From the NCBI GenBank assembly GCA_937982605.1, contig CALJLC010000313.1, positions 1 to 9,158 of the forward strand: a stretch of DNA of 9,158 bases, in the 5' to 3' direction. The notes below the pieces were generated by a model. It was not told the origin of the DNA. It saw nothing but the letters and a program-made list of their open reading frames with translations, and made no database searches. The stretch comes from an uncultured Gemmatimonadales bacterium. GTDB taxonomy: Bacteria; Gemmatimonadota; Gemmatimonadetes; Longimicrobiales; Gaopeijiaceae. This document shows, one piece after another, positions 1 through 5,977 of the stretch (its first letter is position 1; each line of letters opens with the position of its first letter). The translations under genes and the position numbers were made by a program.

Positions 1-2
1 GT

Positions 3-1040
3 ATGCTTGTCTTGTTGACGACGCGGCTCGCCCCGAATCCTCCGCTCTGCCGCGACGGCACCCTGGTCCCCTCGCCCCGCGCCCGCCCCCTCGTGCCCGT
101 CGACGACATCAAGATCCACCCGCGGGACAACGACCTCGTCCTCGGGACGCACGGGCGGGGGATCTGGATCCTCGACGACATCGGCCCGCTCGAGCGGCTC
201 GCCCCCGACGTGGTGGCGTCGAACGCCTTCCTCTTCCCGGTCCGCCGCGCCACGTCGTACAACCTGTACGAGCCGCAGGGGTGGACGCCGGGAATCTGGG
301 CGGCCCCGAACCCGGAGGCGGGCGCGCGGCTGCGCTACTGGCTCGCCGCGGAGGCCGACGACCTCACGCTCCGCATCACCGACCCCGCCGGGGCGCCGAT
401 CCGGACCCTCGAGGCCACCGGGAAGGCCGGCATGAACGAGGTGATCTGGGACCTCCGCCTGGCGGAACCGGACGCCAGCGGGGACGAGATGGATCCCGGT
501 CCGCGGGTGCTGCCGGGTACCTACCTGGTGGAGCTCGAGACCGGCGCCGACGTGGTGCAGACCGAGGTGACGGTGCGGTTGGATCCGCGGGTGGAGATGG
601 CGCGCCGCCCGCTCATGGCGCGCCATCTCACGATGCTCGAGTCGTACCGGTTGTCCGGCCCGGTGGAGAAGGCCGAGGACGCGCTCGACGCGGCGGGCGA
701 CCACGTCGACGACGTGGAGCGGCGCCTCGGACAGCGCGCCGGCACGGCGGACGCCGAAGCGATCGCCTCGGCGCGACGCACGATCGAGGAGCTCGAGGAG
801 CGCCTCGACGATCTCGCGGACGCCGCCGAGGTGTGGGAGGACATCGAGTCGCTGACCGCGCCGCCGCACGCCGACGCGCTCTTCCTGCTGGAGCGGGGGT
901 GGGAGCGCATCCCGCCGCTCATCGACGAGGTGAACGCCTTCACCTCCGGGGCGCTCCGGTCGCTCCTCGGACGGGTCTACACCGAGGCGGGCATGCCCGA
1001 CCTGGGCGAACCCGTGCCGGTCCCTCAGCGGAGCCGATGA
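3..1040 (+). CDS. BNR/VPS10-like repeat secreted protein, C-terminal part (5' end outside window)
   Basis: The frame is open from the window edge to TGA at 1038-1040, so the gene begins upstream and the ATG at 3 is a chance internal codon. Residues 31-60 (VPVDDIKIHPRDNDLVLGTH, then GRGIWILDD) match the last blade of the large sialidase/BNR-like 'VPS10 domain' or WD40/YVTN-repeat proteins of Gemmatimonadota and Acidobacteria. Residues about 105-192 look like a beta-sandwich, FlgD-like module (LTLRITDPAG, NEVIWDLRL, PGTYLVELET). Residues about 200-325 are charged and helical, with heptad-like stretches such as IEELEERLDDLADAAE. Family members are exported and usually near 1,000 residues; their substrate is unknown, and a catalytic glycosidase role is not shown here. 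Residues 1-30 do not resemble the family, so a frameshift or poor sequence near the edge is possible. The next gene starts one base after the stop, suggesting an operon. Confidence 0.8.
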   Translation: MLVLLTTRLAPNPPLCRDGTLVPSPRARPLVPVDDIKIHPRDNDLVLGTHGRGIWILDDIGPLERLAPDVVASNAFLFPVRRATSYNLYEPQGWTPGIWAAPNPEAGARLRYWLAAEADDLTLRITDPAGAPIRTLEATGKAGMNEVIWDLRLAEPDASGDEMDPGPRVLPGTYLVELETGADVVQTEVTVRLDPRVEMARRPLMARHLTMLESYRLSGPVEKAEDALDAAGDHVDDVERRLGQRAGTADAEAIASARRTIEELEERLDDLADAAEVWEDIESLTAPPHADALFLLERGWERIPPLIDEVNAFTSGALRSLLGRVYTEAGMPDLGEPVPVPQRSR

Positions 1041-1041
1041 G

Positions 1042-1227
1042 ATGCCCGAGAGCCGCTTCGTCAGCGCGGGTCGGCTCAAGCCGCTGATCGCGTACTGCGC
1101 CGTGGCGTTCGTGACGCTGCTCGTCCTGGCGGAGCTCGCGCCGGGCGGGCGCATGCGTGGCGTGCTCGTGGCGCTCTGGATCGTGCTCTTTCCGCTCGGC
1201 GGCTGGCTCGTCTTCCGGCGGAGCTGA
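1042..1227 (+). CDS. Small two-helix membrane protein, unknown function
   Basis: This 61-residue frame begins at ATG 1042, one base after the upstream TGA, with a purine-rich cggag about ten bases before it. Two hydrophobic segments are visible: about residues 14-31 (PLIAYCAVAFVTLLVLAE) and 38-58 (RGVLVALWIVLFPLGGWLVF). They are separated by a short PGGR turn, and the protein ends in RRS. The basic N-terminus and the charged ends suggest a helical hairpin in the inner membrane. I do not recognise a family. Its stop is followed one base later by the GTG of the next membrane gene, so the two are almost certainly co-translated and may form a complex. It is too short for firm prediction, but tight packing and clean hydrophobic pattern support it as a real gene. 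Confidence 0.6.
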   Translation: MPESRFVSAGRLKPLIAYCAVAFVTLLVLAELAPGGRMRGVLVALWIVLFPLGGWLVFRRS

Positions 1228-1228
1228 C

Positions 1229-1816
1229 GTGGTCCCGGTCGTCGGCCCCTTCCTGCTGCTCGGCGTGATCGCATGGGTCGTGGCGATCGGGCTCGGGGTC
1301 GGATCGTGGCTGGGCCTCTTCTCCTGGCGGGATCGGTGGGCGCTGGCCGGGGCGCTGGCGGGCTTCGGGACGTTCGAGCTCTTCCTCTACGCCAACGGGG
1401 GGTGGCTTCCGGTCGTGGTCGGCAATCCGGCGCTCGCCTTTCCTGCCGCGGCCATGCTCTTCGTGGGATGCGGCGTGGGCGCGGCGTACGGGACCCTGTT
1501 CACGCCGGGCGGGCTCGCCCGGCCTCGCCTCGACGCGGGGACGGCCGAAGAGACGCTGTGGCTCCACGACGCGGTCGACCGGCTGCGGCCGGCGCCGCTG
1601 GACTGGGGGCTCACGGGTGCCCTCCTCGTCCCGGCTGCCGTGGCGCTCCACACGGGGCTCGCCGTCGCGCCGAGCGCGGGGCTCGTGCTGACCGGCCTGG
1701 CGGGCCTCATGGGGCCGGTCTTCGGATCCGCGGGCCTGCTCCTTCGGCGGCGGGCGAGTGATCGTCTGCTGGCCGAGATCGCCGCCCGCGAGGCGGTCAC
1801 GGGCGGAGATGCGTGA
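1229..1816 (+). CDS. Five-helix integral membrane protein, unknown function
   Basis: I chose GTG 1229 over the in-frame ATG at 1157. The 1157 start would lie inside the previous gene and add a Ser-rich, out-of-frame-looking tail, whereas GTG 1229 sits one base after the previous stop and has ggcggag 5 bases before it. The 195-residue product has hydrophobic stretches at about 7-30, 37-56, 66-90, 127-147 and 149-171. A soluble loop (about 92-126, rich in Arg, Asp and Glu) lies between helices three and four, and the tail is basic then helical (RRRASDRLLAEIAAREA). No catalytic motif or known family is recognised. Position between a small membrane protein and a secreted hydrolase suggests an envelope role, but this is only inference. 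Confidence 0.65.
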   Translation: MVPVVGPFLLLGVIAWVVAIGLGVGSWLGLFSWRDRWALAGALAGFGTFELFLYANGGWLPVVVGNPALAFPAAAMLFVGCGVGAAYGTLFTPGGLARPRLDAGTAEETLWLHDAVDRLRPAPLDWGLTGALLVPAAVALHTGLAVAPSAGLVLTGLAGLMGPVFGSAGLLLRRRASDRLLAEIAAREAVTGGDA

Positions 1817-1862
1817 GGCCCGGCTCGAGGCGTCACGGACCCACGGAGGTCGGAGACGAACG

Positions 1863-3290
1863 ATGAAGAAAGGTCCTTCCCTCACCGCGGCGCTGCTTCT
1901 CGGTCTCCTGGCCGGGCAGGCGGAGGCGCAGTGGCCTTCCGACGACGGCACGCCCACCGAGTTCGCCCTCGCCATGAACGCCAAGATCCTCTGCTCGGGG
2001 ATCTGGGTGCAGGGCAGGGACCCGGAGCTGCACGCGGCGGCCGATCTGCGGCGCTTCGACCACTTCTCCTGGGGCGACGACTTCACCTGGGCGATCGACG
2101 AGTCGCGCAGGCGGGTGACGTTGTCCGCCCCCGGGGTGCCGGACCGCGTGGCCCAGCACAACGGGGATCAGGGATGCTCGATCCTGCCCCGCGGCGCCGA
2201 CGACGTCTACTTCACCCCCGCCGAGGTCGGCGCGGAGTGGCCGAACCGTTCGTGGGAGCTCTGGCCGATGGGCGAGCGGCTCCGGGACGAGGCGCTCCCG
2301 CCGGAGGTGGACGAGGCGGCGCTGGACGCCGCGCTCGACCTCGGCATCGCCAACCACGAGCACGGGCAGAACACCCGCGCGATCGTCGTCGTCTACCGAG
2401 GGCGCATCATCGGCGAGCGCTACGCGGTGGGCGTTCCCCGCGACATGCCGCACCTCTCGTGGTCCCAGGGAAAGAGCATCACCGCCGCGCTGATCGGCGT
2501 GCTCGTCGAGCAGGGGGCGCTGACGCTCGACCAGCGCGCGCCGATCGAGGCGTGGAGCCGGGCCGACGATCCCCGCCGGGAGATCACGATCCGCGACCTC
2601 CTGCAGATGAGCAGCGGGCTCGACTTCAACAACCACGGCCTCGGCAACCCGAACTCGCTGTCGATCGAGAACCACCACTTCCGGATCTACTTCGACGGGA
2701 TCGACGTCTTCCGGCACGCGGTGAGCTTCCCGCTCGCCGTCGAGCCCGGCACGCGCTGGCGCTACCTCAACTCGGACCCGCTCACGCTCGGCCGCATCGT
2801 GCGGGAGACCGTGGAAGCGCGCGGCGAGTCGTACCACGCCTTTCCGTGGACGGCGCTCTTCGACCGCATCGGCATCAAGAACGCGGTGCTCGAGACCGAC
2901 GCCTGGGGCAACTTCATCCTGACCGGCTACGACTACATGTCGGCGCGGGACTGGGCGCGCTTCGGGCTCCTCCACCTCCGGGACGGCATGTGGAACGGAG
3001 AGCGGATCCTGCCCGAGGGGTGGGTCGACTTCGTCTCCTCACCGGCGCCGGCCAACGAGAACGACGGCTACGGCGGGCTCTTCTGGCTCAACGCCGGCGG
3101 GAGCATGGACCGCGTCCCGGCCGACGCGTACTGGCCGGCGGGCTTCATGGGCCAGAACACCGTGATCGTGCCCTCACGCGACGTGATCGTCGTCCGCCTC
3201 GGGCCGAGCCCGGGGCGGGGCTACAACGCCTACCTGAACGACCTGGTCGGCGACGTGCTGGACGCGATCGAGCCGGGGGGTGGACGCTGA
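1863..3290 (+). CDS. Secreted serine hydrolase, beta-lactamase / class C-like (SxxK) fold
   Basis: The start is ATG 1863: it gives a clean signal peptide (MKKGPSLTAALLLGLLAGQA, then EA|Q, cleavage near 22/23) and is preceded by GGAGG at 1845-1849 and GGAG at 1852-1855. The 475-residue product has the SxxK nucleophile motif as S201-Q-G-K204 (HLSWSQGKS) and the YxN motif as Y301-L-N303 (RYLNSDP). The third motif position reads F428-M-G430 (AGFMGQN), where penicillin-recognising enzymes usually have KTG or HxG. An N-terminal extension (about 25-150) carries C44 (KILCSGIWVQGRDPE) and C105 (QGCSILP), which could form a disulfide outside the cytoplasm. Relatives include esterases, DD-peptidases and 6-aminohexanoate-dimer hydrolases, and the true substrate cannot be read from sequence. 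It follows the membrane gene by 46 bases, probably in the same operon. Confidence 0.88.
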   Translation: MKKGPSLTAALLLGLLAGQAEAQWPSDDGTPTEFALAMNAKILCSGIWVQGRDPELHAAADLRRFDHFSWGDDFTWAIDESRRRVTLSAPGVPDRVAQHNGDQGCSILPRGADDVYFTPAEVGAEWPNRSWELWPMGERLRDEALPPEVDEAALDAALDLGIANHEHGQNTRAIVVVYRGRIIGERYAVGVPRDMPHLSWSQGKSITAALIGVLVEQGALTLDQRAPIEAWSRADDPRREITIRDLLQMSSGLDFNNHGLGNPNSLSIENHHFRIYFDGIDVFRHAVSFPLAVEPGTRWRYLNSDPLTLGRIVRETVEARGESYHAFPWTALFDRIGIKNAVLETDAWGNFILTGYDYMSARDWARFGLLHLRDGMWNGERILPEGWVDFVSSPAPANENDGYGGLFWLNAGGSMDRVPADAYWPAGFMGQNTVIVPSRDVIVVRLGPSPGRGYNAYLNDLVGDVLDAIEPGGGR

Positions 3291-3304
3291 GGGGGTGCGC
3301 CTGC

Positions 3305-3327
3305 GGGGTCGCCACCGGGCCGACCCC
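3305..3327. terminator. Convergent-gap hairpin, candidate bidirectional terminator
   Basis: GGGGTCG (3305-3311) and CGACCCC (3321-3327) form a perfect 7-bp GC-rich stem with a 9-base loop. It lies in the 39-base gap between the converging stops of the serine hydrolase (3290) and the M1-type peptidase (3330). The position suits a shared terminator. There is no T tract on either side, so it is not a canonical intrinsic terminator; the structure could instead only stabilise 3' ends. Confidence 0.4.
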
Positions 3328-3329
3328 TA

Positions 3330-5636
3330 CTAGTTCCACCCCTCCGTCCGCGTCTCCGCCAGCACCGCCTCGTACGGATTGAACTCGATCCGGTCGGGGA
3401 CGCGCGGCAGCAGCGGCAGCTCCACCACCGACTCCGGCCCCGCGACCGCGATCGGCACCACGGCCGATCCGTCGGCGCCGAAGTCGACCAGCACCGGCAC
3501 GAGCATCTGGAAGCCGTCGGGTACCCGCTCCTGGCGGACGCGGACGGTGGCCTTCACGCTCCCGTCCGGCTGCTGCTCGTAGCGGTGGGCGAAGCGGTAC
3601 GTCGGGATGTCCGAGCCGTACACCCACTGCTGGAAGAACCAGTCCAGGTCGCTGCCCACGACCTCCTCGGCCACCGCCTGGAACGACGCGGTGGACGCGG
3701 AGCCGTCCTTGTGGCGCTCCCAGAAGGTCCGCATGACCGCCGTGAAGCGGTCGTCGCTCCCGGTGTCGTGGTCGGTGAGCAGCGTGCGCAGCATGTGCAG
3801 CACCCAGGCGCCCTTCTGGTAGATCGTCTGCTCGTAGTCCTCGGGATGGTCCGAGAACCGGATGCGCGTGCCGAGCGCGATCGGGGGCGATTCGCTCCGG
3901 CGCTTCAGGAGCGCTTCGCGCGTCTCCTTCAGCCGCTTGTAGTACATGTCGACCGATCCCCGGGCGCGCGCCGCGTACCAGAGGCCGGAGAACTCGCTGA
4001 AGCCCTCGGCGATCCACCAGTCCCGGTACGTCGCGGGCCGGACGCCGATGCCCCACCACTGGTGCGCCACCTCGTGGGCCCGGAAGAGCTCGTCGAAGCC
4101 CGACGACGACGTCCACTGGAAGGTATTCCAGGCGAGCATGACGAGGCCGGGATACGCTTCTCCGTGGTTGTACGGGATCTCCGTGGCCACGAAGTCCCGA
4201 ACGGTCGTCGGCCCGTAGACCCGGTTGTAGAAGGCGAAGCTGGCGCGCAGGTCGATCGCCACCATCTCCGACATGTCCCGCTGCTCCAGCAGGTTGTAGC
4301 CCGCCTCGAACGCCAGGTCGCCGAGCCGGCGGTGCGCGCCTTCGTTGACCAGAACGGTGAGCCCGGGATCGTCGGGTCCGGGCGGAGCCGACTCGAATCG
4401 GTCGAAGTCACCGATGTTGAAGGTGAGCTGCCGCACCGGCGGGGTCTCCCACGTCGTCACCGTCTCGCCGTCGGCGGTCGCCGAAGACGTCCGGGTGCCG
4501 ACGGTCGCGACGGCGAGGTCGGTCGGCGTGCGGAAGGTGAGGCGGTAGGGGATCGGCCGGTCGTATTCGTAGACCGGGTACCACCCGGTGTGCGACGCGA
4601 TCTGGATCCAGAGCCCCTGGGGCCGGTCCATCATGTCGCCCCGGTAGTGGAAGGTCAGTCGATCCACGCCCCCGGGCATCGTGCCGAAGTCGACCCAGAG
4701 GTCCGTCGCCTCCTTCGGCCGGTGGAAGCGGGCGGGTGTGCCGTCGCCCCAGACGACCGAGTCGACCTGAAGCTCGTAGAAGAGCCGGAACGGGATCCAG
4801 CTGTAGCGCGCCTGGAGGCGCTCGAACGCCATCGTCGCCCGGGCTTCGAGGTCCAGGTTGCCACGGACCCGCGTGTCGATGTCGTAGCCGGTCACGCGGA
4901 TCAGGTCGAGCGCCTCCTGCGGGATCGACCGGCCGGTCTCGTAGTCGGACCGGCGATGGAACCGGGTCACCGGGACCGGACGCTTCGCCCGGTCGGCCTT
5001 GACGGAGAGGGTGACCTCCTCGGCGTCGTGCGGGTCGTAGGTGAAGATGAGGGGATCGTTCCGGTCCTCCGCCACGTGCGCGTAGAAGAACGCCGGGCCC
5101 GCGTTGATCAGGGGGAGGAGCACGCTCCGCGACACCCAGCCGTCGCCGTCGGTGAAGTACTCGCGGACCTCGCGCACGTCCCGCTCCATCTCCCTGTCGA
5201 TCGGGAGCGGAGTCCACGCGAGCCCCGCCTGCTGGAGCTCGGAGATCGTGAAGTCCGTGAAGAGGAAGACCGCGCTCCGGATGTCCGGGTCGACCTCGGA
5301 CGACCCCAGCATCCGCCCCGTCTCGGCCGCCTCGACCGGGTCGGTCACCGGCATCGTGAAGCGGCCGCGCCCGCGGAAGGCGACGCCGACCGTCCGGCCC
5401 CCGACGTCCCGGAGCGCCTGCACCCGACCTTCGTCGAGGTGGAAGGTGGCCACGTCTCGCTGGAGCGTGATCCCCCGGACTTCGGCGCCGCGCTCGGGGT
5501 CGGGAGCCAGCTCCCGGAGACCCCGGTACCAGACCTCGTAGCCGTCCGCCGACGGACCCGCCTGAGCCCCGGCGGACGGAGGGGCGGTGGCCGCGCTCAG
5601 GGCGAGCGCCACCAGGGGGGCGAGGACACGACGCAC
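3330..5636 (-). CDS. Secreted M1-fold zinc metallopeptidase lacking the GAMEN motif
   Basis: The start is GTG at 5636 on the minus strand. A strong GGGAGG lies 6 bases before it, and translation from there opens with a signal peptide (MRRVLAPLVALALSAATAPP, then SAGA|Q, cleavage near residue 24). The more upstream ATG at 5807 would add 57 non-signal residues. The 768-residue product has zinc ligands H521, H525 (HEVAHQWW) and E544 (WWIAEGFSEF), giving exact HExxH-x18-E spacing, and a candidate transition-state tyrosine Y606 (IYQKGAW). Upstream is the beta-rich N-terminal domain expected of M1 enzymes, and downstream (about 650-768) a beta-sandwich-like region. The GxMEN exopeptidase motif that binds the substrate N-terminus is replaced by PGLVMLAWNTF (496-506). 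It therefore hydrolyses peptides by the gluzincin mechanism, probably in the periplasm or outside the cell, but classical aminopeptidase action is doubtful. It is convergent with the serine hydrolase and divergent from thrS. Confidence 0.9.
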   Translation of the reverse strand: MRRVLAPLVALALSAATAPPSAGAQAGPSADGYEVWYRGLRELAPDPERGAEVRGITLQRDVATFHLDEGRVQALRDVGGRTVGVAFRGRGRFTMPVTDPVEAAETGRMLGSSEVDPDIRSAVFLFTDFTISELQQAGLAWTPLPIDREMERDVREVREYFTDGDGWVSRSVLLPLINAGPAFFYAHVAEDRNDPLIFTYDPHDAEEVTLSVKADRAKRPVPVTRFHRRSDYETGRSIPQEALDLIRVTGYDIDTRVRGNLDLEARATMAFERLQARYSWIPFRLFYELQVDSVVWGDGTPARFHRPKEATDLWVDFGTMPGGVDRLTFHYRGDMMDRPQGLWIQIASHTGWYPVYEYDRPIPYRLTFRTPTDLAVATVGTRTSSATADGETVTTWETPPVRQLTFNIGDFDRFESAPPGPDDPGLTVLVNEGAHRRLGDLAFEAGYNLLEQRDMSEMVAIDLRASFAFYNRVYGPTTVRDFVATEIPYNHGEAYPGLVMLAWNTFQWTSSSGFDELFRAHEVAHQWWGIGVRPATYRDWWIAEGFSEFSGLWYAARARGSVDMYYKRLKETREALLKRRSESPPIALGTRIRFSDHPEDYEQTIYQKGAWVLHMLRTLLTDHDTGSDDRFTAVMRTFWERHKDGSASTASFQAVAEEVVGSDLDWFFQQWVYGSDIPTYRFAHRYEQQPDGSVKATVRVRQERVPDGFQMLVPVLVDFGADGSAVVPIAVAGPESVVELPLLPRVPDRIEFNPYEAVLAETRTEGWN

Positions 5637-5762
5637 GGGCGACCTCCCGGCCGAAAGCGCGGTGGATATCCGCAGGAAAATCGCGGCGGTGAGGTGGGCG
5701 CGCCAGTGAGGAGCCCGCTCGCCGGGTCCGCGGAGACCCTTCCGAGCCCTCGGTCTCACCCG
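5637..5762. other. Divergent intergenic segment, upstream of the peptidase start
   Basis: Between the peptidase GTG (5636) and the thrS promoter candidate there is no credible gene. The only clear element is the peptidase Shine-Dalgarno, seen on the plus strand as CCTCCC near 5643-5648. I looked for a minus-strand promoter; GGATATCC around 5664-5671 is the only AT-richer word, but I see no -35 box at a suitable distance. The peptidase promoter must lie in or beyond this segment, but I cannot place it. Confidence 0.5.
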
Positions 5763-5791
5763 TTGACCCCCACACGACGTCGGGCCATCGT
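5763..5791 (+). promoter_or_regulatory. Candidate sigma-70-type promoter of the thrS leader
   Basis: TTGACC (5763-5768) matches five of six bases of the -35 consensus. Exactly 17 bases later comes CATCGT (5786-5791), which keeps the second-position A, third-position T and final T of the -10 box. Initiation would fall near 5798, giving a leader of about 20 nt before the leader-peptide GTG at 5819. The same -35, spacing and -10 form recurs before infC (7997-8025), which raises confidence in both. Confidence 0.5.
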
Positions 5792-5818
5792 TCCTGCGCA
5801 CCTCCACCGAGAGATCCC

Positions 5819-5899
5819 GTGAACGCGCAGCGGACCGAGACGACGACGATCACCACCACCGCCCGGACTACCGGGCGCGGGGCTGTCCTCGTCGGCTGA
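5819..5899 (+). CDS. Threonine-rich leader peptide of thrS attenuator
   Basis: A 26-codon frame runs from GTG 5819 to TGA 5897-5899. It reads VNAQR, then TETTTITTTARTT, then GRGAVLVG. Threonine codons occur at residues 6, 8-10, 12-14 and 17-18, nine of 26, including two runs of three. The pattern closely resembles the E. coli thrL leader (TTITTTITITT). A modest GAGAGA (5809-5814) lies 4 bases before the GTG. The peptide itself probably has no function; its translation would report the level of charged tRNA-Thr. With Thr-tRNA scarce, ribosomes would stall at 5852-5872; with it plentiful they would reach the stop codon, which lies in the loop of the antiterminator described separately. It is too short for routine gene finding. 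Competing starts are absent in this frame nearby. Expression is inferred from composition plus RNA structure, not observed. Confidence 0.82.
   Translation: MNAQRTETTTITTTARTTGRGAVLVG
5861..5876 (+). promoter_or_regulatory. Leader hairpin over Thr codons (segment 1, pause-type)
   Basis: GCCCGG (5861-5866) and CCGGGC (5871-5876) form a perfect 6-bp stem with the four-base loop ACTA. The loop and following stem bases are the last two Thr codons (ACT ACC) of the leader peptide. In attenuators an early hairpin of this sort pauses RNA polymerase so that the ribosome can catch up. A ribosome stalled on the preceding ACC triplets would melt it. It does not itself overlap the antiterminator segment that begins at 5879, so whether it also acts as an anti-antiterminator is unresolved. 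Confidence 0.55.
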
Positions 5900-5933
5900 A
5901 GCGGCATCGATCACCGACGCGAGGCGCGGCCCC
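5879..5933 (+). promoter_or_regulatory. Antiterminator helix of the thrS attenuator
   Basis: GGGGCTGTCCTCGTCGG (5879-5895) can pair with CCGACGCGAGGCGCGGCCCC (5914-5933). All 17 bases of the left strand are paired, two of them as G-U, with bulges only at 5918-5919 and 5925. The 18-base loop (5896-5913) contains the leader stop codon. The right strand uses 5922-5930, the whole left arm of the terminator, so the two structures exclude each other. A ribosome halted at the stop codon would cover 5882-5895 and favour termination; one stalled upstream on Thr codons would leave the segment free and favour read-through into thrS. Pairing was worked out by hand; no folding energy was computed. Confidence 0.7.
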
Positions 5934-5957
5934 CGGACCCGGGCGCCGCGCCTTTTT
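5922..5957 (+). terminator. Intrinsic terminator (attenuator) before thrS
   Basis: AGGCGCGGC (5922-5930) and GCCGCGCCT (5945-5953) form a perfect 9-bp stem. A possible inner CCC/GGG extension lies in the 14-base loop, and the stem runs directly into TTTTT (5953-5957). The T tract ends 20 bases before the thrS ATG, with no gene upstream on this strand other than the leader peptide. It therefore cannot serve an upstream gene and is best read as a conditional terminator controlling thrS. Confidence 0.85.
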
Positions 5958-5977
5958 CGTGCCTGCCACCCCCTGTC

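Noticed and set aside
1157..1228. Upstream ATG start at 1157 for the five-helix membrane protein
   Set aside because: It would overlap the preceding small gene by about 70 bases and add a Ser/Arg/Gly-rich segment. GTG 1229 has a good ribosome binding site and normal spacing.
3585..5822. 745-codon open frame on the plus strand opposite the metallopeptidase
   Set aside because: It is antisense to a gene with intact catalytic motifs. Its product is Arg/Val/Pro-rich low-complexity sequence of the kind produced by high-GC codon bias, with no domain pattern.
5798..5977. T-box riboswitch as the regulator of thrS
   Set aside because: No AGGGTGGNACCGCG-like sequence is present before the terminator, and the leader is much shorter than usual T-boxes. 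The Thr-rich leader frame explains the terminator better.
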